Part shown: one piece after another, positions 44,260-53,399 of the stretch
How positions within the stretch are numbered: the first letter of the stretch is position 1
How the letters are laid out: each line of letters starts with the position of its first letter
Source of the DNA: Dyadobacter chenhuakuii
GTDB lineage: Bacteria; Bacteroidota; Bacteroidia; Cytophagales; Spirosomataceae
Assembly: GCF_023821985.2 (NCBI RefSeq)
Contig: NZ_CP098805.1
Coordinates: 310,001-374,000 of the forward strand
Length of the DNA stretch: 64,000 nt
Reading direction: 5' to 3'
Notes under the pieces: generated by a model
Seen by the model: the letters and a program-made list of their open reading frames with translations, nothing else
Told to the model about the DNA's origin: nothing
The model's database searches: none
Program-made: the position numbers and the translations under genes

Positions 44260-44995
44260 TGCTGATTACGTTAATTATTACAAAATCACTTATTTGAGTT
44301 TTATTTTCTTGGTCATCAAGTAAATAGCAGATTACTTTGACCTCAGTCCCCGCGGCCACATAACCAGGTGAGTATATTGTACTCACCTGAGAGTTCGAGT
44401 CAACCGAGAGCGACTGCTGACGAAATCGACCACTTATATCGCTCCCGTCTGTAAGCATATCCTCGAAAACAACCTTATAGTTTTTAGATACGCCAGAGTT
44501 ATTATCATTCGATAATTTGCCTGTGATCAGTACGTCGGAGCCAAAGCCTGTCTCAACTGAAAATGAAGATGTGGTCAATTTAATGCTTTTTGGCACTGAT
44601 TGAAGGAGAGTAATGGAATCTTTCACAAGGAAATCTTTAAATTGGCTTTGGGCCTCGGGTTTTGCGGTGAAAACAATCTTCCCATCCGTATTTGGAACAA
44701 TATATTCCGTCCTAGCAACCAGTTGGCCAGCTTCAAACTCAGCTTTTTTTACGATGATGTGATCCTTTCCATTGATAAAATCGCCGTTACTGGCTGTAAA
44801 TACAATGTTCCTTTTATCAAGATCAGCCGAATTATCTAATAGTACGGATATACTCAATTTTGTACTTCCGTCTGCCAATACTGACTCTTTGGGAGCGACG
44901 GAAAACCCTTTGATTACGTCTGTTGTATTAATCTTCTCCTGACAGTTCGTAAATACAAACGGAGAGATTGCTAACAAGTAAGTAGCTATTTTCAT
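44252..44995 (-). CDS. Secreted protein with Ig-like domains (247 aa)
   Basis: An N-terminal hydrophobic segment ends in SPFVFTNCQEK, a plausible lipoprotein signal with Cys near 19. Two beta-sandwich units follow, with strands such as TKLSISVLLDNSADLD and TDGKIVFTAKPE, similar to bacterial Ig-like (Big/invasin-type) domains. It starts 4 nt after the 525-aa gene. Surface-exposed or periplasmic adaptor is a guess from the fold. Confidence 0.65.
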   Translation of the reverse strand: MKIATYLLAISPFVFTNCQEKINTTDVIKGFSVAPKESVLADGSTKLSISVLLDNSADLDKRNIVFTASNGDFINGKDHIIVKKAEFEAGQLVARTEYIVPNTDGKIVFTAKPEAQSQFKDFLVKDSITLLQSVPKSIKLTTSSFSVETGFGSDVLITGKLSNDNNSGVSKNYKVVFEDMLTDGSDISGRFRQQSLSVDSNSQVSTIYSPGYVAAGTEVKVICYLLDDQENKTQISDFVIINVISNE

Positions 44996-44999
44996 ACTT

Positions 45000-46577
45000 T
45001 TATTTAAAAACCATGTTGATTATTTTTGTAACCGGCTCAAGAAAATCAATATCTAGGGCGAGGGAAGCATAAACGCCTGCCGTAGGTTTTTTTTGCGCTA
45101 AGATAGGGCTCATTTGGACTCTTGTCAGGAACATCGGTCCGGCACTTACTCTAAAAAGCCGGGTGATGCGCACTGAAGGTCCAACAATCAGTGAGGTATT
45201 TGCATAGAAATTATCAAATTGCCCATTTGTCATAGAACCTAAGGTAAGCCCAACGTTTAGACCGACAAAATTCCAAATGTTTCGACGTGAGAGAAGCCTT
45301 GTCGTGTCACTTTTCGCTTTCCTGGCAATGTCTTGGTATGGTCGTAAATCCTTATTCAGTGCTCGAAAATTAACATTCAAGCCTAAATATAGCTTTGGGA
45401 TACCAACGACCTTATCATAATTTGTCTTGGCAAAACCATACGCAAATCCCGCTAGTACTGAAAAATAATTTTTCCCCTCAGCCTGCAAATCTTTGGCTCC
45501 AGATGTCCCAACCAGCCATTTTGCTTCTATTTGAGCGTCAAGCACCTCATTCATAGCTTTAAGATCGCCGGATAGTTTTTCCTTGTTGTCTACTAGATCC
45601 TTGATATTGCTATGTAAAGAATCGCTAATAGGCTGAAAGTTTATTTTATTCAGAATAGCCAAATCATCAACAAGTTTCCGTAGTTTATAAAAATACTTTA
45701 ATGTAGTATCAATATTGGCTATTCTTGCGACTGGATTTAGCGTGTCAGCTCGTTTGGATAATTCATTGAAATTGATTGGAAGATATCCAAAAAATACATC
45801 ATTATGAACAGTTGTTATCATATTGTTGAATACAGTTAAATCCACTTTGTTCGCAGATTTTACAGAATTAGAACTAACCAATTGCAGAGCGTTAGCTGTA
45901 ATCGAATATAGTCCTTCGTAGCCTGAACTATAATAAATTTTGTTCAAAGGCGAACTGATTCTTGTGTAAACGTTTTGACAGTAAACAACCAGTGTGTCGA
46001 AAAAAACGGCTCGTACCGACGAATGTCCAACAAGTTTGTCATTTGCTTCATCACTCAGCATTGTAAACTGCTTTTTGATCAACTTGTTATTTAGCACTGA
46101 ATCGGTAGAGCCGGTACGTTTTAATACTTTGAAAATTTCTCTATTGAGAGCGAACGCTAACTTCTGATTCTCAGGTGAAAGCTTCATTTCAAGAAAAATG
46201 TCAAAATCTCTACTTGGCTTTAAAGGCGGCAATTTCAATTTAACTTTCTTTTTATTGCTGCTATCACTGCTCACTTCAAGCCGGGAATTTGGCACCGCTA
46301 AATGTGTAGTGTCAACTTTCCAATTCTTTTGCAAATCACTCTTCCCTCCGCGATATTTAACTTCGAATAGAGATGCTCTGTTAATGCGTTCATAAGCTAT
46401 TCCATCGACTTCTAAGTAAAATTCCTCGTCAAAAGGAATGGCAATATCTCCAACCACGCCCCTAGTTGAAAGGTCAAATTTGACAACCTTCATTGACTTC
46501 GCCCTTCTAGCTCCTCCTCCCTGTGCAAAGACTTCGTAACAATGTGTAAGTGCAAGCAGTATTAGAATGTATCTCAT
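45000..46577 (-). CDS. Secreted/outer-membrane protein of unknown function (525 aa)
   Basis: A signal peptide (MRYILILLALTHCYEVFAQ) is followed by a beta-rich N-terminal part, a long helical middle (residues ~130-370) and a C-terminal ~150-residue region with barrel-like strands (YFSVLAGFAYGFAKT, GLNVGLTLGSM, LIVGPSVRITRLFRVSAGPM). The architecture (helical domain plus small barrel) recalls the 691-aa protein at 216-2291, although the sequences are not evidently related. First gene of a three-gene operon with 44252 and 44032. Confidence 0.65.
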   Translation of the reverse strand: MRYILILLALTHCYEVFAQGGGARRAKSMKVVKFDLSTRGVVGDIAIPFDEEFYLEVDGIAYERINRASLFEVKYRGGKSDLQKNWKVDTTHLAVPNSRLEVSSDSSNKKKVKLKLPPLKPSRDFDIFLEMKLSPENQKLAFALNREIFKVLKRTGSTDSVLNNKLIKKQFTMLSDEANDKLVGHSSVRAVFFDTLVVYCQNVYTRISSPLNKIYYSSGYEGLYSITANALQLVSSNSVKSANKVDLTVFNNMITTVHNDVFFGYLPINFNELSKRADTLNPVARIANIDTTLKYFYKLRKLVDDLAILNKINFQPISDSLHSNIKDLVDNKEKLSGDLKAMNEVLDAQIEAKWLVGTSGAKDLQAEGKNYFSVLAGFAYGFAKTNYDKVVGIPKLYLGLNVNFRALNKDLRPYQDIARKAKSDTTRLLSRRNIWNFVGLNVGLTLGSMTNGQFDNFYANTSLIVGPSVRITRLFRVSAGPMFLTRVQMSPILAQKKPTAGVYASLALDIDFLEPVTKIINMVFK

Positions 46578-47027
46578 AGGATTTCTACAGGAAAGGTTTT
46601 TAAAATCTGGTCACAAAGTATTTTTATCGCCACAATAATTTTTCTGTAAACTAAATATTCGATTTGGTATGTATAAACAAGTAAAAGTATCTTTTTTATA
46701 TCTTGGTTCACATGATTATAGTCAAATAGACGGGTTTACGATGCAATAGTATTTGTGGTTATGATGGCGTGTCATAAATCACATAAATTAGAATCGCAGT
46801 ATTGGTATAAATACTTATCTAGAAAACTATCTAATAGCCGGTGGAAACATACGGCCAAGCTTTCAATTTTTCGAACTGAAAAAATGTTAAGCTTAAAGAG
46901 ATAATTACGTCTGATGACAACTAAATGGAGCGCGATGTCCAACAAAAATTATTAAAAAGCTGTTTTCGTTTCCTTTATATTAACAGCAGGGGTTGAATTC
47001 GTTTTGAAGATTGTTTGAATCTCTGTT
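46578..47027 (-). other. Spacer with the promoter region of the 525-aa gene
   Basis: AT-rich and without protein-like frames. It separates the secreted-protein operon from the caspase group, both on the minus strand. No exact TAnnTTTG box was found near 46577. Confidence 0.4.
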
Positions 47028-47453
47028 TTATTTCAACAAATCTTCGCCGCGATTGGAGAAAATAATAGCAAGTTCTGAGGCCTTCATATCAGTTAATACA
47101 TAGGGACAAACTTTGCAAATAGAGACGCCTTCCTGACGGTACCAGCGACAGTCGCTACGAATGGAGCAGTCAGGTATGTCATCGTTCTTCACAGATTTGA
47201 CAAAATTTACCACCTCCGCCGCTACTCCGCAACGCTGGCCCTTCCATTGAATGCATTCGCCAGTCCCGCATCGGCTGACAAAGCGAAAATGCTGTTCCGG
47301 CAAAGAACCATTTTTCAGGTTTTCAATGAAATCCTGATCCAGCTCTAATGGATTGGGCAACAAGGCAATTTTGTCGTGTTGCAAAATTCCTAGAAGGTTG
47401 GATTTTTTGATCCCGCTAAAAGCCGGACAAAGAGGTGGTGAATTTTTTTTCAT
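47028..47453 (-). CDS. Cys-rich protein, possible metal-cluster protein (141 aa)
   Basis: Nine Cys are present, eight of them in a patterned set: RCGTGECIQWKGQRCG (three Cys), then DCSIRSDCRWYRQEG and ICKVCPYV (four Cys in two pairs), plus one at the N-terminus (PLCPAFSG). Such spacing suggests a zinc or iron-sulphur site. No signal peptide. It is the last gene of the caspase group, 9 nt after the 67-aa peptide gene. I recognise the CRW(Y/F).QEG..C..CP pattern as recurrent in bacterial proteins but know no function for it. Confidence 0.65.
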   Translation of the reverse strand: MKKNSPPLCPAFSGIKKSNLLGILQHDKIALLPNPLELDQDFIENLKNGSLPEQHFRFVSRCGTGECIQWKGQRCGVAAEVVNFVKSVKNDDIPDCSIRSDCRWYRQEGVSICKVCPYVLTDMKASELAIIFSNRGEDLLK

Positions 47454-47462
47454 CTTGAAGCT

Positions 47463-47666
47463 TTAAAATCTACCGACATATCCTAAGCGACCGCCATGCC
47501 CCTCGCCCTTCGAGTTCAGTTCTAAAGGGATAAGGATAATTTTTTTTTCTAATGTAAATCTAGCCAGTTCATTACTAGCCGCCTTATGCAACGCCGAAAC
47601 TACCGCGGCCCGCTGTTCATCTGTCAAGTCGATGACATCAAGATCGATTAAAAACTGATTTTTCAT
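47463..47666 (-). CDS. Small peptide with Gly/Arg-rich tail (67 aa)
   Basis: A leader-like first part (MKNQFLIDLDVIDLTDEQR, helical) is followed by a tail KGEGHGGRLGYVGRF. The plan (MxN..., I.L.DV.., then a Gly/Arg-rich end) resembles the two small proteins at 48539 and 48803. It lies between the caspase gene and the Cys-rich gene. Possible processed peptide; not proven. Confidence 0.6.
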   Translation of the reverse strand: MKNQFLIDLDVIDLTDEQRAAVVSALHKAASNELARFTLEKKIILIPLELNSKGEGHGGRLGYVGRF

Positions 47667-47696
47667 TTTGAGCGAATTCTAATAAAAAATAGAAAC

Positions 47697-48533
47697 TTAA
47701 ATGGTAAATGGAACCTGATGGTCATAAGCTGCGTTGGAGCGGCCTTCCACTAAGTGGTTTGGAGACTGATAAGACGGCAATGACTGTTGAATCTCAGAAT
47801 GAAACCTGGTGTAATTGCCTGAAAACTTTCCGCCATTCCACACTATTTTGAGCGCGCCTGTAAACGAACTATTAAATGTTCCATCATAGGAGGATTGGTT
47901 ATCCTGGCAGCCAGAGATGAGCCGTACGGTAGCATTAATTTCATGATCTTTTAAATCCGCTTTTTGCATGTCTACCTGCCGAATGTATTCATCATAAAAT
48001 CCCTTATTGACAATGTAGGTACTCAAAGCAAGTTCGACGGGTATTGTCTTTACGCCGATCCTTGGTAAGTAATCCGTGAATGAATTCCTTCCACCGTCTG
48101 GTCGTAATTTTATAACTGTGCCGCTATGGCATGAGTCGGACAAGACAAGTATTCTCACATTTGCTGCAAACTTATGCCAAAGAAGTCTTAGGTGATCGTC
48201 CATAAGTTCTGCATCATACAAACACCACGTTTCATCTTCTCGGTCAAACTCATCTCCATCAAGATCAGGTAATTGTCCGCCATGCCCCGAATAAAACAGA
48301 ACAAACATGTCGCCTTCTTTTAGATTAGTTGCTGCACCGTTGATCGCTGATATTACATTCTCACGCGTCGCCTCATTCCCTATCAACAAATCTCCCGAGT
48401 ATCCTAAGGATTTAGTGAGCATATGGATGTCTCGTGCATCGTTTTCAGGTGCATTAAGAGCTCCATCCCAACCGTTATAGTGAGCCGGATCAACCTTGTT
48501 TAATCCTATACTCAATGAATATGCGCTTGCCAT
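47697..48533 (-). CDS. Caspase-family (C14) cysteine protease (278 aa)
   Basis: ATG 48533 is chosen; a GTG at 48539 would overlap the previous stop. The protease shows the caspase His site FYSGHGGQ (His near 84) and Cys site ILVLSDSCHSG (Cys near 133), with the usual strand YSLSIGLNKVDP at the start. Acidic residues near the active site (DLDGDEFDREDE) may bind calcium as in metacaspases, which prefer to cut after Arg/Lys. No membrane or additional domain is fused. Neighbouring small proteins with Arg-Gly tails are likely substrates, by inference. Confidence 0.88.
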   Translation of the reverse strand: MASAYSLSIGLNKVDPAHYNGWDGALNAPENDARDIHMLTKSLGYSGDLLIGNEATRENVISAINGAATNLKEGDMFVLFYSGHGGQLPDLDGDEFDREDETWCLYDAELMDDHLRLLWHKFAANVRILVLSDSCHSGTVIKLRPDGGRNSFTDYLPRIGVKTIPVELALSTYIVNKGFYDEYIRQVDMQKADLKDHEINATVRLISGCQDNQSSYDGTFNSSFTGALKIVWNGGKFSGNYTRFHSEIQQSLPSYQSPNHLVEGRSNAAYDHQVPFTI

Positions 48534-48538
48534 CTGCA

Positions 48539-48772
48539 CTATAAACGGATAGAGCCAGACACAGACCCCTCACAGCGAACACCTCCGCGATCGGCAGTAC
48601 ATCTAACTTCTCCACGAACGTCTCCTTCGTGTTTTGATTTAATAGTTAGGTGACTGAAGATGACTGGACAGACCGATCCGTCGATGTAATTTTTCAAGTC
48701 GTCTCCAGTTAAATTTCTAAGATTATCTGAATTGATCGTTAACTGAAACTTTGTTACAGTGAAATTTTCCAT
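48539..48772 (-). CDS. Small MENF-type protein, copy 1 (77 aa)
   Basis: It begins MENFTVTKFQLTINSDNL and shares with its neighbour the pattern MENF.(V/I).K......I....L....L..Y....V.P.IF. The tail GDVRGEVRCTADRGGVRCEG is rich in Gly and Arg with two Cys. It stops just where the caspase gene starts. A leader with a variable, Arg-containing tail is suggestive of a protease-processed peptide. Confidence 0.7.
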   Translation of the reverse strand: MENFTVTKFQLTINSDNLRNLTGDDLKNYIDGSVCPVIFSHLTIKSKHEGDVRGEVRCTADRGGVRCEGSVSGSIRL

Positions 48773-48802
48773 TGTTTATAAATTTATAGTTATAGGTAAG
48801 TA

Positions 48803-49027
48803 TTAAAATCTCCATGTACCGCCGACTTCAACACGGCATTCACCCCGAGTGTCGCAGGCAACCCTTCCACCAAGTTCCCCACCCTTAGGTATCGCCGCAA
48901 TAGCCTCAAAAATTATCGGCGAAACATGGTCAGACAAATAGTGATTTAACGCATCGGCGTCAGTACACATTGACAATACCTCATCTTTGATGGAGACATC
49001 TAACTTCAAAATTTGAAAATTTTCCAT
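48803..49027 (-). CDS. Small MENF-type protein, copy 2 (74 aa)
   Basis: The start at 49027 is chosen to match the MENF beginning of the paralogue (an ATG two codons upstream also exists). The first part is MENFQILKLDVSIKDEVL, and the tail is GELGGRVACDTRGECRVEVG followed by GTWRF, again Gly/Arg-rich with two Cys. It lies 30 nt before copy 1. The N-terminal parts of the copies are the more alike, the tails the more different. Confidence 0.7.
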   Translation of the reverse strand: MENFQILKLDVSIKDEVLSMCTDADALNHYLSDHVSPIIFEAIAAIPKGGELGGRVACDTRGECRVEVGGTWRF

Positions 49028-49056
49028 ATGCATTGTTTTGGTTTAAGTGATTCAAT

Positions 49057-49383
49057 CTAATTGCTTTCCCCGGGTGGTGGCGCCAAAAGGCCTGCAAGTG
49101 CTCCTATTGCTGCCGATGCGATTGCCGTGATTACTGTTGGTATATCATTATCATCATTTACTTTCCCCACGCCGGTTAGAATTATTACCCCAAGTGTGAT
49201 GACTAAGATGGTTAGGCCGAGGGCACCTACTACGATCCTGTACACCCACGTGTCGGTCTTTAATGGTGATTCTTTTAACTTTTCAACTGCAGTGACCGGA
49301 TCATCTCGAAACTCCTTCTGTAAGTGCTCATCTTTCACTAGCGTTTTCTTAAATTCGTCGATACTTTTAAATGTCCTTTCCAT
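49057..49383 (-). CDS. Two-helix membrane protein of the caspase group (108 aa)
   Basis: Residues 1-40 form a soluble helical module FKKTLVKDEHLQKEFRDDP followed by VTAVEKL. Two membrane helices follow (VVGALGLTILVITLGVIIL and TVITAIASAAIGALAGLLA) and a short PPPGESN tail. The first module resembles short leader or adaptor helices with an F...L..D..L...F..DP..A pattern, such as Nif11-type leaders. It is the first gene of the caspase operon. It could be a membrane target or pore activated by the caspase; inferred only. Confidence 0.7.
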   Translation of the reverse strand: MERTFKSIDEFKKTLVKDEHLQKEFRDDPVTAVEKLKESPLKTDTWVYRIVVGALGLTILVITLGVIILTGVGKVNDDNDIPTVITAIASAAIGALAGLLAPPPGESN

Positions 49384-49415
49384 CGGATCAAGTATTAAAT
49401 GTTGATAAAAGTCTA

Positions 49416-49610
49416 TTAGCAGGGAGTGTTTCGCTGGCTGATGATTATGTTATCAAAATTAGTATTAGAACAAGCAGAGAAAAAGAGTATATAACCCAAG
49501 ATCTCCGGTATTTTTCCCGTATCATCTACGGTGAAATTCACAACACAGGAGCTATTTAGGCCTTCTAAGTTGTAGGAATCCCAGCCTGCATTTTCGCTGT
49601 TTATCTGCAA
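49416..49610 (-). CDS. Doubtful small ORF before the caspase operon (64 aa)
   Basis: The frame MQINSENAGWDSYNLEGLN..CVVNFTVDDTGKIPE is protein-like and has the same strand as the caspase group, but an opposite-strand ORF overlaps it and the space also has to hold two divergent promoters. Codon use does not decide. Listed as a possible additional peptide gene. Confidence 0.25.
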   Translation of the reverse strand: MQINSENAGWDSYNLEGLNSSCVVNFTVDDTGKIPEILGYILFFSACSNTNFDNIIISQRNTPC

Positions 49611-49694
49611 AGTATTCTTAATATGCTAGTTTTTAGATGCGTAGATTTTGATAACTTTTGCTTTTCTAGTTAACTCCTCTAAATTCATTAATTC

Positions 49695-50945
49695 ATGATA
49701 GTAACAAGGGAAGAGCTGATTATTGCGCTTTCAGAAGCTGCCGAAGTAGAGCATGGGTTACTTGTCCAATATCTGTTTGCGGCGTTTTCAATAGAAAGGA
49801 GAGATATCCCAGACCTTTCCCCAAGTCAGCAAATATGTCTGGCACGATGGCAGAAGATTATCTTCGATGTTGCCAGAGAAGAGATGGACCATCTAGCAAA
49901 GGTTTGTAATCTATTAGCAGCGATCGGGAGCGCTCCCCAGTTCCTTCGCCCTAATTTCCCCCAAAGTAATACTTCTTTTTTTTTACTGGGCGTAGGAAAG
50001 AACAAACATCACCGCTATCCATTCGATTTTGAATTAGAACGATTTAATGACTGCTCATTATATCGATTTATCATCAGCGAGCTTCCAAAAGGTGTTACTT
50101 ATCTTGCCTTTCCAAATGAAACTGGTATTAGAATTGCTACGGCAAGAGACGGATCTCCGCAACCAATTGTTTACAATCACGTCGGTGAGTTATATTCAAT
50201 AATTGAAAAAGGATTTATTGATCTTACAAACTTAATAGGTGAAAAAGAACTGTTTATAGGCGGTATTCGGAACCAAGACAATAGTTTAGATTTAGTGAAG
50301 GATCTTAATTCTGCTAGAAGAGTCATCAATAGAATTATTGTCGACGGCGAAGGAACACCTGATGACAACAAAGATTCGCACTATGAAAAGTTTATGAGAG
50401 TCCGATCTGAGCTTGCAAAGGAACTGAAACAATCCTCGAGTTTTAACCCCTCAAAAAATGTAGCATTGAATCCGCAGACTAGATACAATGGCGACTCGCG
50501 AGGAAATGTGACGCTTATTACTCATGGCGTGACCTTAAAACTGGCTGAACTGTTTAATGACATTTATATCACTATGTTGTCAACACTTATTCAATATCAC
50601 AGCCAAGCTGGTGAAACAGATCGGCAGATTGAAGCTCTGACGCGGATATCCCGAGGAGTAATGAGTACAATGTTAAGGCCTTTGGCAGAGATGTTGACAG
50701 AAATGCCCGTTCATGAGGAGCAAACAGATCTCGTGGCTGGCCCTTGCTTTGAAATCTACCATCCCATCCGTTTGTCTCCTGACGTTCAATCCAGATGGAA
50801 GATTTTAAAAGAGCGGATAACCCAAGAAATTGGCCTCTGCGAAAGTTTGTTGGATTTTGCAAATACCTACACCGGTTTAAAGAGACTAAATAGCGTGTAC
50901 GAAAACCTTAAATACCTATTGTTAGACGTTGAAACAGTTTCATAA
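49695..50945 (+). CDS. VioB-like ferritin-fold protein (416 aa)
   Basis: The N-terminal helices read LSEAAEVEHGLLVQYLFAAF and DVAREEMDHLAKVCNLLAAI, carrying the E..H pairs of a di-iron ferritin-like bundle. The arrangement matches the C-terminal part of VioB/RebD-type enzymes (LELSVMLQYLYAAYS there), which couple oxidised indole-pyruvate imines. Later helices also fit (SHYEKFMRVRSE and the end CESLLDFANTYTGL). No heme-binding site was identified. It opens the plus-strand operon. Oxidative tailoring or coupling of an amino-acid-derived compound or peptide is inferred. Confidence 0.7.
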   Translation: MIVTREELIIALSEAAEVEHGLLVQYLFAAFSIERRDIPDLSPSQQICLARWQKIIFDVAREEMDHLAKVCNLLAAIGSAPQFLRPNFPQSNTSFFLLGVGKNKHHRYPFDFELERFNDCSLYRFIISELPKGVTYLAFPNETGIRIATARDGSPQPIVYNHVGELYSIIEKGFIDLTNLIGEKELFIGGIRNQDNSLDLVKDLNSARRVINRIIVDGEGTPDDNKDSHYEKFMRVRSELAKELKQSSSFNPSKNVALNPQTRYNGDSRGNVTLITHGVTLKLAELFNDIYITMLSTLIQYHSQAGETDRQIEALTRISRGVMSTMLRPLAEMLTEMPVHEEQTDLVAGPCFEIYHPIRLSPDVQSRWKILKERITQEIGLCESLLDFANTYTGLKRLNSVYENLKYLLLDVETVS

Positions 50946-50949
50946 TGCT

Positions 50950-51756
50950 ATGAGCTTTTTGCATTTAAAATTTAGCGGTTGGTTTCAATGCCGTCTTGCC
51001 ACAACACCGGATCCCCCTGATGATGCACGAGGGACACGCGGTGCGATGAGAGCTTTGCCTGGGGAACCAGATTTCGATAGAATAATTCGGTTTCAAGATA
51101 CCGGACAATTTCGACGTTCGCATACTCCTCCAATCGCGGTTAAGGTTGACAAGATATTTGGTCCGGCGGGCGCAGTCTTGAGTCACCCATTAATAGATGC
51201 GCAAATCAATTTGGAAGACTCGCCCGTTTTCAAAGGTGAGAATGGCATTGTTGCGGGAGAAGCACTTGAACCCATCGTTCCCTTCAAAATATCTGTAACT
51301 AAGAATTCCTTAAAATTGACACGAGGTTCAACGCAAGGGCCTCCAAAATATCCATTTGCTAGTTTGAGACCGCACTCATTTGCTTCGGAACCAGGGAAAG
51401 TTGCAGAAAGTACGAAGATATACAATTATCCCGAACTGTTAGTTAAAAGAACCCTAGCCCTAGAACAAGAAATTACTGAAACTCTTGAATCACCAAAAGC
51501 CGTTGTAATTCAAAGGCGGATAGATATCATCCGACAACTACTTCCTACTCGTTGTGAGGAACTTTTTCAGATGACTCTAACATATCACATTGGTTTAGAC
51601 GGCTCAATCGAATGCTCAGATCCCAATACAGTAGCAGACATCGATTTCAATGAGAGAAAACAGTGGATTGCGCAATTTTGGATTGGCGGATGGGATTTTG
51701 ACGTTGCCTGCATGTATATAAATGGCTATTTGAGTATACCTGTTTCTAAATATTGA
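50950..51756 (+). CDS. Partner of the ferritin-fold protein (268 aa)
   Basis: ATG 50950 (MSFLHLKFSGWFQCRLATTP) is chosen because it lies 4 nt after the previous stop; a longer frame starts inside the previous gene. The motifs FSGWFQCRLAT.PDPPDD and ALPGEPDFDRIIRFQ recur, to my memory, in proteins encoded next to ferritin-like VioB-family genes; the first recalls the F.GW..V opening of VioB itself. If so, the two genes are a split version of a VioB-like enzyme. No catalytic site was recognised. Confidence 0.55.
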   Translation: MSFLHLKFSGWFQCRLATTPDPPDDARGTRGAMRALPGEPDFDRIIRFQDTGQFRRSHTPPIAVKVDKIFGPAGAVLSHPLIDAQINLEDSPVFKGENGIVAGEALEPIVPFKISVTKNSLKLTRGSTQGPPKYPFASLRPHSFASEPGKVAESTKIYNYPELLVKRTLALEQEITETLESPKAVVIQRRIDIIRQLLPTRCEELFQMTLTYHIGLDGSIECSDPNTVADIDFNERKQWIAQFWIGGWDFDVACMYINGYLSIPVSKY

Positions 51757-51757
51757 T

Positions 51758-53323
51758 ATGAAGATCGTTCAATCAACTTGGTTTCCCGACAAAAATGATA
51801 TTTCAGGTCGTTGGAGCAGTGAAAAATCAATGTTGTATAACTTAAACCTAAGTTATATAATGCTAAAAAAGTTCTACTCAGACATTGAGCTGCACACGGA
51901 TAACATCGGGTATCAAATTTTGGTAAAAGAACTGGGGCTTCAGTATTCAAATGTAGTAATTGATTTGGAGCGACCATCGTTCAGCGAATTGTGCAGCTTT
52001 AATATTGAGCCGTACTGGGTGCTTAAGAAGCTGTTTATCTATTCACAACAGCATACGCCCTTCATCCACGTCGATAACGACGTATACCTATTTCGACAGT
52101 TCAGCGAAAAGATCACCAAGTCCGCATTATGCGCTCAAAATATTGAGATTAATAGCTACTATACAGATGCACTTGAAACCATTCAACAGAAATTCACCTA
52201 TGTTCCAAACTGGTTAAAGCAGGCCTCGAAAGATAATTGTCATGCCGTCAACGCGGGAATTATAGGTGGAAACAACTTCCACCTGTTCGGTCTATATTTT
52301 CAAGAGGTTGTCGAACTTCTTGAAAGAAACCGCGATAAACTAACTGAAATTTCAGTCGGGAATATGAATATCTTCCTGGAACAATGTATGTTCAAAATCT
52401 ATGCAGATTATCACGATGCATCATTTGAGTATCAAATTGATTTTGTATATAAAGACAAGTTTAGCTATAACGCCTACAAAATACATGACGCACCAAAGCT
52501 CAGCACTTATATCCACGTAATGAGTTGTAAATCTAACTCCACGGTACAAGAAGCGATCGCAAAGACATTGTATTACGAGGACCAGAATGCGTTTACTAAA
52601 TGTAAATACTTAAGCGAATATCGATTCAAAAAAGATAATAAAGAGAAGATCTCAAATGAGTTACTATTCGGCAACTCTGAAGATCTGAGGCACCACTTTT
52701 ACCGAACGGAGGCAATAGCTTCCGAAATATCAGAGGATATCAAAATAAATTTTGAAAATCTTGATTCGATCGAGTCATCTGTAAGAAAAAATCAATATTT
52801 ATTGCCTATAAACTTATATGAACTGATTGTTGATGCATATTATTTCGAATATCAACGCTATAAATTTGCTTTACTCGCTGTCAATAACCCACTTAATTAC
52901 TACTACGACAACTACGTTAAGGCCAAACGCATGTTAGATAGTTCGGCATTTATGGACTGCACTTACTCTATTCCGGACACTGTAACACTGCTATCGACGC
53001 GATGGTTATGGGCCCAAAAAAATGAATTTGCTACTTCTTCGGTGGATGACTTTAAAGACAATGTTAATAAGAGTAGCAATTATTTCGAAACTTTGGTATA
53101 TTATTATCCCGAACAGGAAAAAATAAAAGAGCAGGAGCTCGATCCTATAAATAGCCTTATCTACGAGTACGCTAGTCATAGTATGACGACAAGATCGATA
53201 ATTGATAAATTAAGGTTGAACACAACTTCAAATCAGTCTCTCATAGATCTTGAAACAGTGTTTGAATCACGAATAAGATATCTAATTCATCAAGGCGCAT
53301 TAACTCTAGTTAGCCCAAATTGA
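51758..53323 (+). CDS. DUF6734-like protein, glycosyltransferase-like (521 aa)
   Basis: The beginning MKIVQSTWFPDKN, the following nucleotide-binding-like strands and HVDNDVYLF (residues 104-112, a possible DxD metal site: D106-N-D108) fit the DUF6734 family of Bacteroidota, which looks like a GT-A glycosyltransferase fold. HAVNAGIIGGNNFH after it is similar to the loop that closes glycosyltransferase sites. The C-terminal 200 residues have no recognised domain and may include a winged-helix-like end. It lies 1 nt after the partner gene, so the three act together. Confidence 0.6.
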   Translation: MKIVQSTWFPDKNDISGRWSSEKSMLYNLNLSYIMLKKFYSDIELHTDNIGYQILVKELGLQYSNVVIDLERPSFSELCSFNIEPYWVLKKLFIYSQQHTPFIHVDNDVYLFRQFSEKITKSALCAQNIEINSYYTDALETIQQKFTYVPNWLKQASKDNCHAVNAGIIGGNNFHLFGLYFQEVVELLERNRDKLTEISVGNMNIFLEQCMFKIYADYHDASFEYQIDFVYKDKFSYNAYKIHDAPKLSTYIHVMSCKSNSTVQEAIAKTLYYEDQNAFTKCKYLSEYRFKKDNKEKISNELLFGNSEDLRHHFYRTEAIASEISEDIKINFENLDSIESSVRKNQYLLPINLYELIVDAYYFEYQRYKFALLAVNNPLNYYYDNYVKAKRMLDSSAFMDCTYSIPDTVTLLSTRWLWAQKNEFATSSVDDFKDNVNKSSNYFETLVYYYPEQEKIKEQELDPINSLIYEYASHSMTTRSIIDKLRLNTTSNQSLIDLETVFESRIRYLIHQGALTLVSPN

Positions 53324-53399
53324 GGTGATTAAAATTGCCTCATATCCTCATATATAGAACTCAATACAACAACTATTTCAAACCTAAACGAGCAAGAAC

